From CBFGWV01 sp965652545 (GTDB taxonomy: Bacteria; Pseudomonadota; Gammaproteobacteria; Competibacterales; Competibacteraceae): a DNA stretch of 15,906 nt. Under the pieces are notes generated by a model. That model had not been told where the DNA came from. It did not search any database and was given only the letters and a program-made list of their open reading frames with translations. How positions within the stretch are numbered: the stretch's first letter is position 1; every line of letters starts with the position of its first letter. The translations under genes and the position numbers were made by a program. Positions 1 through 6,545 of the stretch are shown here, piece after piece. Location: positions 1 through 15,906 of the forward strand of contig CBFGWV010000087.1 of NCBI GenBank assembly GCA_965652545.1, given 5' to 3'.

Positions 1-59
1 AGCTGCGCGACCCGTTCGGGGTGCTGTGGTCGATGGGGCAGCCGGCGGACGGCGACTGA
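1..59 (+). CDS. 3' end of a probable VOC-family (glyoxalase/PhnB-like) protein, cut by the window edge
   Basis: Only the last 18 codons are present, read from position 3 to a TGA at 57-59. They encode LRDPFGVLWSMGQPADGD. The D-P-F-G-x-x-W-S pattern is typical of the final beta strand of PhnB-like/VOC superfamily proteins, which are small metal-binding dioxygenase/glyoxalase-fold enzymes. With so little sequence the substrate cannot be guessed. The gene converges on the Rpn-family gene and is probably unrelated to the Ter locus. Confidence 0.55.
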   Translation, partial: LRDPFGVLWSMGQPADGD

Positions 60-91
60 GCAACGGCTTTGACCTTGCCTTGACGGCAACG

Positions 92-126
92 GCTGTGCCC
101 GATGCGGAGAGTGTGTTGGGCACAGC
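92..126. terminator. Stem-loop between two convergent genes
   Basis: GCTGTGCCC (92-100) pairs perfectly with GGGCACAGC (118-126), leaving a 17-nt loop. It lies in the 92-bp gap between the converging VOC-like gene and the Rpn-family gene, where a bidirectional terminator is expected. Neither strand has a clear T-run after the stem, so intrinsic termination is only a possibility. The 9-bp word GCAACGGCT also occurs twice here (60-68 and 86-94). Confidence 0.3.
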
Positions 127-151
127 GATTAGGCGTCTGTTGACCGGCGTG

Positions 152-1111
152 TTACGCGTTGAAGACGGCTTCGAGTGTTGCAGCATCGAGCACCCGGTCG
201 GTCCAGTTCTCCAGCTCTTCGTTGGAGGCTTCGGTCAGACGCTTGTTGACCCAATCGGGCAAATCCCCGAAGCGGCGAGTGAGCAGGCGCCGCAACACCA
301 GGGTCTCGCCCTTGCGCAGTCCACGTGCCTCGCCTTCCCGCAGTCCTTCGTTTTTCCACTCACGGGTCCATTCTTTGACGCGTTCGGCCAACATGGTGTC
401 CATCTCCAGCAAATCGCTTACCGCGTCCAATTCTACGCCCGGCAGTCGTCCGGGCAACAGCACGCGGTGCAGCCATACGGTGAAGGCCCGGCGCAGACTG
501 TCTTGTGAGGGCGCGTTGAGCCAGCCGATCAATGCCCCCAGTACCCGTCGCAGGTCGTCCGGATCGCGGCTGTTCTCCAGCCCAACCAAGGCGGCGACGA
601 GGTTGCGTGCCTCGGGTAGCGGATGCCCAGCGAAGCAACCCTCGTCGATGAGCAGATAGCGCATGTTCGGCGCGTAGCGCGCCAGGGAGGTGGGGACCGG
701 CTGCATCAGCTCGCGCAGCTCGGTGGGTGCTGACCAGCGTGGTGAGCCGTTGTACAGCACCATGGCCACCAGCGGCGGCAATGCTTTGTGCTCAGTGAGC
801 ATTCCTTGCCGGACCAGATCCTGGTACAGCAGCCCCGAGTACACCAACATGCGCAGCGCCATCCACGGGTCGATGGTGGACTGGAACTCCAGCAGCAGGT
901 AGACGTAGACCCAGTCGCTACCCAGGCGAACCCGCCAGACCACATCGTCAGCACGCTCGCTCAGGTCGTCACCGATATAGCTACCCGGCAGCCTTTCCAG
1001 GCTGGAGAAATCCAGCGCTGCCACCCAGTCCTCATCGACGTAGCCGCGCAGCAAGTCGGCGACCATCTCGGGGTGGGAGAACAACAGTTTATAGCTCGCG
1101 TCGTGCTGCAT
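152..1111 (-). CDS. Rpn-family recombination-promoting nuclease / putative transposase (PD-(D/E)XK), DUF4351-type C terminus
   Basis: This 319-residue protein matches the Rpn (YhgA-like) family, known to be DNA endonucleases that promote RecA-independent recombination. The N terminus has the family's HDASYKLLFSHPEMV opening. The likely PD-(D/E)XK core is R-A-D-D (residues 53-56) followed by LLLEFQS (72-78), where E75 and Q77 stand for the E-x-K/Q pair. Residues about 240-268 form a charged helix with a degenerate repeat (EGLREGEARGLRKGE). The last ~55 residues (LLTRRFGDLPDWVNKRL onward) resemble DUF4351. The ATG at 1109-1111 is preceded by AAGGAGG at good spacing, which supports this start. 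It lies downstream of the kinase operon on the same strand, 111 bp away, so it may be independently expressed. Such genes often move between strains; a direct role in the Ter system is not shown. Confidence 0.87.
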   Translation of the reverse strand: MQHDASYKLLFSHPEMVADLLRGYVDEDWVAALDFSSLERLPGSYIGDDLSERADDVVWRVRLGSDWVYVYLLLEFQSTIDPWMALRMLVYSGLLYQDLVRQGMLTEHKALPPLVAMVLYNGSPRWSAPTELRELMQPVPTSLARYAPNMRYLLIDEGCFAGHPLPEARNLVAALVGLENSRDPDDLRRVLGALIGWLNAPSQDSLRRAFTVWLHRVLLPGRLPGVELDAVSDLLEMDTMLAERVKEWTREWKNEGLREGEARGLRKGETLVLRRLLTRRFGDLPDWVNKRLTEASNEELENWTDRVLDAATLEAVFNA

Positions 1112-1222
1112 CGGTAACGCCTCCTTGCGCCAATGAGCGATTCACACCGTCCAGGGTGATTGGCCATCAAATTACTAGAGTGGCAACAAACTAATCCTAC
1201 ATTTTTGCAGCAGCAGGGAAAC
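1112..1222 (-). promoter_or_regulatory. Spacer between the kinase gene and the Rpn-family gene, with an inverted repeat
   Basis: This 111-bp gap contains the only clearly AT-rich stretch on this side (about 1165-1210), where a promoter for the Rpn-family gene is expected, although no convincing -35/-10 pair was found. GCCAAT (1129-1134) pairs with ATTGGC (1159-1164), and CACC (1145-1148) pairs with GGTG (1155-1158) inside it. This gives a nested dyad just upstream of the Rpn ribosome binding site. It could be an operator, a 5'-leader hairpin, or the end of the kinase transcript. No T-run follows it on the - strand. Confidence 0.35.
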
Positions 1223-2731
1223 CTACCCCGCCCGATCCTCCCCCGCCATCTGCACCAGCATCAATCTCGCTGTCTCCGCATGCTTCACCACTAGCTGTGT
1301 CCCGTCACGCAGCGCGACCTTTCCACCGCGCGGCACGGGCGTGTTTTCACCCGCGACGATCAAGCCGTCCAGTTCCTCATTGACCAACTGCCACTCGCCG
1401 TCCTGCTGCTGGAAGCGCCCGACGGGCCGGCGGCCGGTGTCGTCCAGGCGTTCGTTGGGCACGACGGATTTGTCCACGTGCCAGCGGTGCAGGGTGAGGC
1501 CGTCGTAGACGGCCAGGCGGTGGTTGTCGGGTTTGAATGAGGTACCGGCGCGGGCGGTGTAGAGGTTGAGCACCGGTACGGTGCCCGTTCTGGGCCGGTG
1601 GCAGAACGGGCAGGTGGGGGTGCGGCTGTTGTCGTAGACGAACCAGCGTGGGGTGCAGGCGGGGTTGTCGCAGGGCAGCAGCAGGTCTTCGGTGCGCAGC
1701 AGGGCGTGTTCCCATTCGTCGGCGCCGGGGCGGGCGGTGGGGGTGTGCAGGGCGTGGATGAAGGCACGCTCGAACAAGGGCGCAAGGTGCGGGCCGGTGA
1801 TGGTGTAGGGCAGGGCGCTGGTGTCGCGCCAGGGGCGCTCGAACTCGCGCAATTCGTCGATGTGGATGCGGTTGGTGCCGTCGTCGGGGTGTTCGATGAA
1901 CAAGGCGCGCTCGCCCATGGCCAGCGTCTCGTCGATGTGCGGGTCGCTGTCGTGCACTTTGCTGCCGCGCAGCGGGTGGCGCAGCAGCAGGTATTGGTAG
2001 ATGAGTACGGCCAGGGCGTGCAGGTCGGTGTGGCGGTTGGGCAGGGCCCGCCCGGAATCGCCCATGGGCAGGTGGGTGGTGGCGACGACTTCAGGGGCGA
2101 TGAAGTCGGGGGTGCCGACGACGTCCGGCGGGTATTTGCCCGGCACGACCAGGCCGTCGAGGTCGATGATGCAGGCGCGGGCCTTGACCGGGTCGATGAG
2201 CACGTTTTTATAGCTGAGGTCGGAGTGCGCAAGCCCTGCGGAGTGCATGCGCCGCACGGCGCGGCTGATCAACAGGCAAATGCGCAGGTAGTTGCGCCAG
2301 TCGCCGCGCTCGCGCCTGTCCAGGTAGCGCACCTGGTTGCCGGGCGAGGCGAACCATTTGCCTTCTTTCTCGCGCCCGCGAATCCGCAGGAAGTCGTCGT
2401 TGACCGAGCCGTGTTCGAAAAAGAACTCCGGTGCGTAGAACGGCACCACCACGCCCAGGTGGCCGTTGACCTCCAACACGTGCTGCGGCCAGCGGTACAG
2501 GGGCTCCCAGTAGGCGCCACCCTCTTGTTGAAAGACGCCTTCGCGATAGCGGCCGGCGATGGCCTCCAGGCGGTCGCGGGCATGCGGCGGCAGCGTCTCG
2601 CGGAAGAACGCCACGGCGTAATGGCGGGCGGGGTGAAAGTACACGTCCTTCATGCCGCCGGAGGCGCGCACGGCGTCGAGGAATTCGATGGGTGTGCCGT
2701 CCAGGGCGGTCAGGCGGACCATCTCAGGCAT
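1223..2731 (-). CDS. TerY-P-type protein kinase with C-terminal zinc ribbon and FHA-like tail
   Basis: This is a 502-residue kinase-fold protein, probably a cytoplasmic Ser/Thr kinase. Visible kinase motifs are a glycine loop GGMKDVYF (25-32), the catalytic loop HSDLSYKN (169-176; D171, N176), the metal site IIDLDG (188-193), FIAPE (210-214) and a subdomain IX-like TDLHAL (235-240). The usual VAIK lysine position reads VAFF (40-43), so the ATP-contacting lysine may instead be K28. Four cysteines (354, 359, 374, 377) form a zinc ribbon. Residues about 405-480 are beta-rich and end in a PRGGKVALRDGTQLVV pattern reminiscent of a degenerate FHA domain; this is inference. The ATG overlaps the PP2C stop by 8 bp and follows GAGGA, so the two are translationally coupled. 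It is the last gene of the VWA-VWA-PP2C-kinase operon, and the adjacent phosphatase and VWA proteins are its likely partners. Confidence 0.88.
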   Translation of the reverse strand: MPEMVRLTALDGTPIEFLDAVRASGGMKDVYFHPARHYAVAFFRETLPPHARDRLEAIAGRYREGVFQQEGGAYWEPLYRWPQHVLEVNGHLGVVVPFYAPEFFFEHGSVNDDFLRIRGREKEGKWFASPGNQVRYLDRRERGDWRNYLRICLLISRAVRRMHSAGLAHSDLSYKNVLIDPVKARACIIDLDGLVVPGKYPPDVVGTPDFIAPEVVATTHLPMGDSGRALPNRHTDLHALAVLIYQYLLLRHPLRGSKVHDSDPHIDETLAMGERALFIEHPDDGTNRIHIDELREFERPWRDTSALPYTITGPHLAPLFERAFIHALHTPTARPGADEWEHALLRTEDLLLPCDNPACTPRWFVYDNSRTPTCPFCHRPRTGTVPVLNLYTARAGTSFKPDNHRLAVYDGLTLHRWHVDKSVVPNERLDDTGRRPVGRFQQQDGEWQLVNEELDGLIVAGENTPVPRGGKVALRDGTQLVVKHAETARLMLVQMAGEDRAG

Positions 2732-3953
2732 GGTTGCCGTCCTCGTGGCGTGGCAGCAACACGGCCAGGGTGCGGTCGTCGTTGTGGCCGCGCGCGGGGA
2801 AGGGCAGCCAGCGGGCGAGACGTTGCCGGGCCTCGTCGGGCGGGCCGTCGTTCAGCACCGGGGCGAGCCGGTCCCACAGGCCGCGCTCCCAGGCTTCGCG
2901 CTCGCCCAGGGCGCGGTCGGACTCGAAGCACGGGTCGCTGACACCGTCGGTCATCAGCAGCAAGGCGGTCATCTGCGGGACGACGCCGAAGCGGATGCGG
3001 GCCATGGCCTGCGCCGGGTCGGCGAGCAGCTGGGCGTCCAGGAAGCGGGTCTGGCCGGCGAACTCGCCACTGTCGGCCGCGCCCAGCGGCAGCAACTGCG
3101 TGCCCACGGACAAGGCGGCGGCGGCCCCGTCACCCACCCAGATCGCGGCGACGAAGGCGCCGGCGGGTGTGGGGCGGTACACGGCCAGTATCAGCGTGGT
3201 GGCCAGGGCGGCCACGTCTACACCGTCGGCCGCGGCGGCCGCTCCCACGGCCTCGGCCGCACAGCGTGCGGCATGTCCGAGGATGGGCTCCAGTGCCTGG
3301 CGGATGGCGTTCTCGTCGGATGTGTCCAGTGCATCGAGCACGGCTTGGCCAGATAGGGTGCACAACTGGTCGGCGGCGGTGTTCGCTGCAGTGCGCGCGG
3401 CAACGCGGGCGCCGTAGCGGGACAGTGCTGCGCTGCCGGCACCATCGGCTACGGCCAACACGCTCCAGCCGTCGACTTCGTCGACGAAGGCCATGTCGTC
3501 GTCGCGGCAGTCGCCGCGATGGGCATGCGAGCGGCCGCGCACGCTGGCGGCGAGCAGCCAGCGGTCGGGCAGGCGCGAGGCGTAGGTGGCGGTGTCGGGC
3601 TTCCAGCGCGGCAGGCTGCGGTCCGAGGGCAGGTCCTTCCACAGCGATTCGGGGTCGGGGAGGATCACCAGCGTGAGCGTGTGGCCGCTGGGCGGCTCGC
3701 CGATGACGGCCAGCTGCCACTCGCCGGCCGTTTGCGGGGTGCCCGCTACCGTCCCGGTGGCCGCATCGAAAGCCAGGCCGGATTCGGCCAGCCCGGCGAT
3801 GTTGTGGATGGTGGCGGCGGCGCTGTCATCGAGCACTTCCACGCAGGCCCGGTATGGCCGCCCGACCATGCCGTTGGGCAGGCGGAACGGGCTGACGGCG
3901 GTCGTCGGCGGTGGTGTGGGTGCGCTGTCGGCGGGGCGAAAGCTCGGTGGCAT
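2724..3953 (-). CDS. PP2C-family protein phosphatase with N-terminal putative Ig (He_PIG-like) domain
   Basis: This is a 409-residue metal-dependent Ser/Thr phosphatase that probably reverses phosphorylation by the kinase encoded next to it. PP2C motifs appear in order: RGRSHAHRGDCRDDD (139-153), AVADGAGS (167-174, metal-binding D170), ATTLILAVY (251-259), IWVGDG (271-276, D275), LLLMTDGVSD (331-340, D336) and GHNDDRT (389-395, D392/D393). All the metal-ligand aspartates look intact. Residues about 24-97 form a separate domain containing GLAFDAATGTVAGTPQTAGE, the hallmark of putative-Ig (He_PIG) domains, which are usually found in secreted or surface proteins. There is no signal peptide, and residues 11-20 are proline/threonine-rich. 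The gene starts 18 bp after the upstream VWA stop with a weak Shine-Dalgarno and overlaps the kinase start, fitting a single operon. Confidence 0.9.
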   Translation of the reverse strand: MPPSFRPADSAPTPPPTTAVSPFRLPNGMVGRPYRACVEVLDDSAAATIHNIAGLAESGLAFDAATGTVAGTPQTAGEWQLAVIGEPPSGHTLTLVILPDPESLWKDLPSDRSLPRWKPDTATYASRLPDRWLLAASVRGRSHAHRGDCRDDDMAFVDEVDGWSVLAVADGAGSAALSRYGARVAARTAANTAADQLCTLSGQAVLDALDTSDENAIRQALEPILGHAARCAAEAVGAAAAADGVDVAALATTLILAVYRPTPAGAFVAAIWVGDGAAAALSVGTQLLPLGAADSGEFAGQTRFLDAQLLADPAQAMARIRFGVVPQMTALLLMTDGVSDPCFESDRALGEREAWERGLWDRLAPVLNDGPPDEARQRLARWLPFPARGHNDDRTLAVLLPRHEDGNHA

Positions 3954-3971
3954 GGGTGGGGTCTCGTCTCG

Positions 3972-5030
3972 TTAGCCCTGGGAGCGCTGCACGTCGAAGG
4001 CATCGCCGCCGCTTTCGCCGAAATTACACTGCTCGCCGCACCACGGACACTGCGCCTCGCCCGGGCCGTTGACGCACATCAGGCGGCCGCAGCTGCACAT
4101 GGCGAATGCGGTGGCCGCCCCACAATGCGGACAGCCGGGGACGCCGATCAGGTTGTCGGAGCGTACCGACTCGCGCGCGCCGGCGGTGTCGGACCACTCG
4201 AAATACTGCTCGTCCAGCGGGAAGCAGCCGGCCAGTTGGTACACCGGTGCGGCGATGGAGAAGTGCTCGAAGTTCAAGCCCTCGTCCGGGCGCTGGTATT
4301 TGATCAGGTACGGCGATTTGCTGCGCTGGCAGCGGCCGGTGAGGACGACAGTGTACGGGTCGCTGGGCGAGAAGGCCGCCGCGTCGTTGATCATCGCCAG
4401 GATGTCCGGGTCGGGTTTCTCCAGGCTGACGCGGCTCGTGGTGCCCTGCGGCGGCTGGTCCACTGCCCGGCTCTGGCTGATCATCGACTGTGTCATCCAG
4501 CGCACGAACTTGAGGTAGTCGTCGCTGTGCTGCGGCTCGTACACCAGCGTGGCATCGGCGAAGCTGTTGAGCAGCGTGCTGTCGGCATTGCGCCCCAGGG
4601 TGATGGCGACCAGCGTCGCCCGCCCGGCGTAGTCGGCCTTCCAGCGGCGCACGGCTGCGCCGGTGTTGTCGGTGGGCACACCGTCGGTGAGCAGGTAGAC
4701 GATGGGGTGCCAGTCACCCTTGCGGTCGGCGGTGTTCTTGACCACCTGGCGGTCGATCTCGTCCATCAGGTGGGTCAGTGCCGCCCCCAGCGCGGTGCCG
4801 GCGCCCAGCGGCAGCTTGGGCGGGTAGAAGCTCACCAGGTCCAGCAGCGGCGCCAGGGTGGCGGCCTTGCCGGCGAAGGCGATGACACTCAGGTGGACGT
4901 TCTCCAGCGCGTGCGGGTCCTGGCGCAGGCCATTGACGATGCCCGCCATGGCCTTTTCCATCTCCGCCAGCGGCTTGCCGACCATGGACTCGGACACATC
5001 GAGCAACAGAAATACCGGTAGACGGCGCAT
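3972..5030 (-). CDS. VWA-domain protein with C-terminal cysteine-rich TerY-C domain
   Basis: This 352-residue protein begins with a von Willebrand factor A domain (about 3-185) that has a complete metal-ion-dependent adhesion site: DVSES (D11, S13, S15), T79 in GAGTA and D116 in LLTDG. A middle region (about 195-290) precedes a cysteine-rich module, CPHC (300-303), CSCG (312-315), C319, CPWC (328-331) and C335, which matches the zinc-binding TerY-C type of tail. VWA domains of this group are thought to be Mg-dependent scaffolds that hold the kinase and phosphatase. The N-terminal ~50 residues closely match the upstream VWA gene (LRQDPHALE is identical), so the pair arose by duplication. The start ATG follows GGGAG, and an 18-bp gap separates it from the upstream gene. 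It has no signal peptide and is presumably cytoplasmic. Confidence 0.9.
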   Translation of the reverse strand: MRRLPVFLLLDVSESMVGKPLAEMEKAMAGIVNGLRQDPHALENVHLSVIAFAGKAATLAPLLDLVSFYPPKLPLGAGTALGAALTHLMDEIDRQVVKNTADRKGDWHPIVYLLTDGVPTDNTGAAVRRWKADYAGRATLVAITLGRNADSTLLNSFADATLVYEPQHSDDYLKFVRWMTQSMISQSRAVDQPPQGTTSRVSLEKPDPDILAMINDAAAFSPSDPYTVVLTGRCQRSKSPYLIKYQRPDEGLNFEHFSIAAPVYQLAGCFPLDEQYFEWSDTAGARESVRSDNLIGVPGCPHCGAATAFAMCSCGRLMCVNGPGEAQCPWCGEQCNFGESGGDAFDVQRSQG

Positions 5031-5048
5031 GGTCGGCTCCCCCGTGGG

Positions 5049-5684
5049 TCAGAACTGGACGGTGATCTCATCCGGCGGCGGCGGCAGTTTGTCATCGCCG
5101 GCACCGCCGCCGGTGCTGCCGGCGCTGACGCTGGCCGACACCCATTTGAAGAACGAGGCGAAGGTCTGGCTGTCGGCGGTCTCCAGCGAGACGATGCGGT
5201 CGGTCACCCGGCGCAGGGGCTCGACCTTGGCCTTGGGGCCGGCGGCGCAGCAGATCACCGTGCCCCAGCTGCGTTGCTTCATGGCCACGACCATGTCCTC
5301 GTACAAGGCGGTGTCCGAAGGGCTGCCGTCGGTCATGATGAACACCAGCGGCCGCCAGTCGCCGCGCTGTTCATCACTGGTCAGACGCACGTCACGGTCG
5401 ACGCGGGCGATGAGCATCTGCAAGGCCTCGCCCAGGTTGGTCGGCCCGGCGCCGGGGACGGTGATCTCGGGCAGTTGCACCTCGGCCAAAGGCGTCAGCG
5501 GCATGATCTCGCGCGCCTCGACATCGTAGGTGATCAGTGACAGGTGAACGGACTCAAGCGCGTGCGGGTCCTGGCGCAGGGCGGTCAACATGGCGCGCAG
5601 CCCCACGTTCAGTGCCTGGATGGGCTCGCCGCGCATCGAGCCGGAGGTGTCGAGCAACAAATAGACGGGTAGGCGGCGGCTCAC
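5049..5684 (-). CDS. terY: TerY-like VWA-domain protein
   Basis: At 211 residues this is a single von Willebrand factor A domain, a length close to classical TerY. The MIDAS is intact: DTSGS (D12, S14, S16), T82 in GAGPTN and D119 in IMTDG. The tail (about 185-211) is a glycine/serine stretch followed by DDKLPPPPDEITVQF, a flexible proline-containing end that could bind a partner. Translation starts at a GTG (5682-5684) preceded by AGGAG nine bases upstream. It lies 43 bp downstream of the HAD gene and 18 bp upstream of the second VWA gene, in the same direction. By family, it is expected to scaffold the kinase-phosphatase pair; no enzymatic activity is expected. Confidence 0.9.
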   Translation of the reverse strand: MSRRLPVYLLLDTSGSMRGEPIQALNVGLRAMLTALRQDPHALESVHLSLITYDVEAREIMPLTPLAEVQLPEITVPGAGPTNLGEALQMLIARVDRDVRLTSDEQRGDWRPLVFIMTDGSPSDTALYEDMVVAMKQRSWGTVICCAAGPKAKVEPLRRVTDRIVSLETADSQTFASFFKWVSASVSAGSTGGGAGDDKLPPPPDEITVQF

Positions 5685-5727
5685 GGTCGGGTTCTCCTAA
5701 ATGTCGTAGCGATGGCTGGGTGCGGCT

Positions 5728-6387
5728 TTAGGCTTCTGTGGCGGTCGCCGCCGTGCGCGAGGACGTGCCCCGGTACGGGCGGACGCGGCCGGAGCGCTCC
5801 ACGACGAAGGCCTCGTCCGCTGCTTCCAACAATGGCCGGTCGTGCGGCAGATTGCCATAGGCGATCAGGTAGTCGATGTGCGCGATGCCCGAGCGATACT
5901 CGAGAAAACGCCGCAGCTTCTCCGGGCCCTCGCATTCGCCGCCGGAGAATTTGCCGGTGAGGACGTCGTTCTCATGCAGCAGCTCCGTGCCGATGACCGG
6001 CACCTGCGGCAGGCCCATGGCGGCCAGGATGGCCGCGACGCTGATCCGCGGCGACGCGGTGGCGACCAGGGTCGGCAGGCCATTGTCCACGGCCTCTACC
6101 AGGCGGCCCCAGACTTCGGGGATGGGCTCGAGCTGCTCGGCCACCTTGGCCGCCGCGGCATGGATGTCGGATTCCGCACGACCCCCGGCAAAGTGCGAAT
6201 AACAATACGCCTTGAGCCCACGGCGTACGCTGCGTTGGGCGCCGATGGCCGCCAAGGCCTTGGGGCGGGCGCAGCTGAGGCCCAGATGCCAGCGGCTGCG
6301 TGCGAGCACGCGGAACAACACGTTCAAGCTGTTGCCGCGGATCAACGTACCGTCGAAATCGAATACATGCAGCGAGTTCTCGCTCAC
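5728..6387 (-). CDS. HAD-superfamily phosphatase (SerB/HAD-IB-like), first gene of the signalling operon
   Basis: This is a 219-residue HAD hydrolase. The nucleophile motif is FDFDGTLIRGNS, with D10 and D12; motif II is TASPR (S112); the motif III lysine is K157 in GPEKLRRF; motif IV is YGNLPHDRPLL (D183). A helical cap follows motif I, as in the SerB-like HAD-IB group. The reading frame is open upstream to a GTG at 6412-6414. The GTG at 6385-6387 is preferred because a perfect AGGAGG (plus-strand complement 6393-6398) lies five bases before it, and homology begins there. Its substrate is unknown; a small phosphomonoester is likely. As the promoter-proximal gene of the VWA/PP2C/kinase operon, its product may act on the metabolite made by the third arm, but this is inference. 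Confidence 0.88.
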   Translation of the reverse strand: MSENSLHVFDFDGTLIRGNSLNVLFRVLARSRWHLGLSCARPKALAAIGAQRSVRRGLKAYCYSHFAGGRAESDIHAAAAKVAEQLEPIPEVWGRLVEAVDNGLPTLVATASPRISVAAILAAMGLPQVPVIGTELLHENDVLTGKFSGGECEGPEKLRRFLEYRSGIAHIDYLIAYGNLPHDRPLLEAADEAFVVERSGRVRPYRGTSSRTAATATEA

Positions 6388-6399
6388 CGGATCCTCCTG

Positions 6400-6428
6400 T
6401 CGACCATGTGACACCCATTGTATATAAC
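6400..6428 (+). promoter_or_regulatory. Candidate sigma-70-type promoter for the Ter core operon
   Basis: TCGACC (6400-6405) as a -35, a 17-bp spacer and TATAAC (6423-6428) as a -10 match the consensus at 4/6 and 5/6 positions. Transcription would begin near 6435 and give a leader of about 110 nt. No equally good -35 was found for the opposite direction. The assignment rests on motif similarity alone. Confidence 0.4.
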
Positions 6429-6460
6429 CGCTACCCCCGATTGGCGCGGACGCGCGAATA

Positions 6461-6508
6461 CGGTAGTGTCCTACCGGCGTCGTATGCCGGAGGCTGGAGC
6501 GCCGGTAG
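6461..6508 (+). promoter_or_regulatory. Two mutually exclusive hairpins in the terZ-like leader
   Basis: CGGTAG (6461-6466) pairs with CTACCG (6471-6476) around the tetraloop TGTC. The same CTACCG, extended to CTACCGGCG (6471-6479), also pairs perfectly with CGCCGGTAG (6500-6508) across a 20-nt loop. The middle segment can join only one stem at a time. The arrangement could be an RNA switch or, as DNA, an operator with repeated half-sites. There is no U-run after either stem. Confidence 0.45.
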
Positions 6509-6545
6509 CCGACGCTCGATCAATACCATTTTGGAGGGTAGGCGC

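Larger units (their letters stand above)
6388..6545. promoter_or_regulatory. Divergent control region between the signalling operon and the Ter core operon
   Basis: This 158-bp spacer separates the - strand HAD gene from the + strand terZ-like gene. Its only AT-rich patch is TTGTATATAA (6419-6428). On the + strand this can supply a TATAAC -10, and on the - strand a TATACA -10 about 32-37 bases before the HAD start. Divergent promoters would therefore overlap, so one regulator could control both arms together. The + strand half downstream of this patch (about 6435-6545) is a GC-rich leader with inverted repeats, ending in GGAGG (6533-6537) eight bases before the GTG start. Confidence 0.6.

Noticed and set aside
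1598..2941. A 447-codon open frame on the + strand opposite the kinase
   Set aside because: The kinase frame carries HSD, APE and zinc-ribbon motifs, whereas this frame is repetitive and Gly/Val/Gln-rich.
3519..5021. A 500-codon open frame on the + strand
   Set aside because: It is antisense to the PP2C and VWA genes, whose catalytic motifs are intact. Its Ala/Gly/Val/Arg-rich translation has no recognisable motif.
6405..6414. Upstream starts for the HAD gene (in-frame GTG at 6412-6414; out-of-frame ATG at 6405-6407)
   Set aside because: The ATG is not in frame, and the first GTG lies upstream of a perfect AGGAGG that is correctly spaced for the GTG at 6385-6387.
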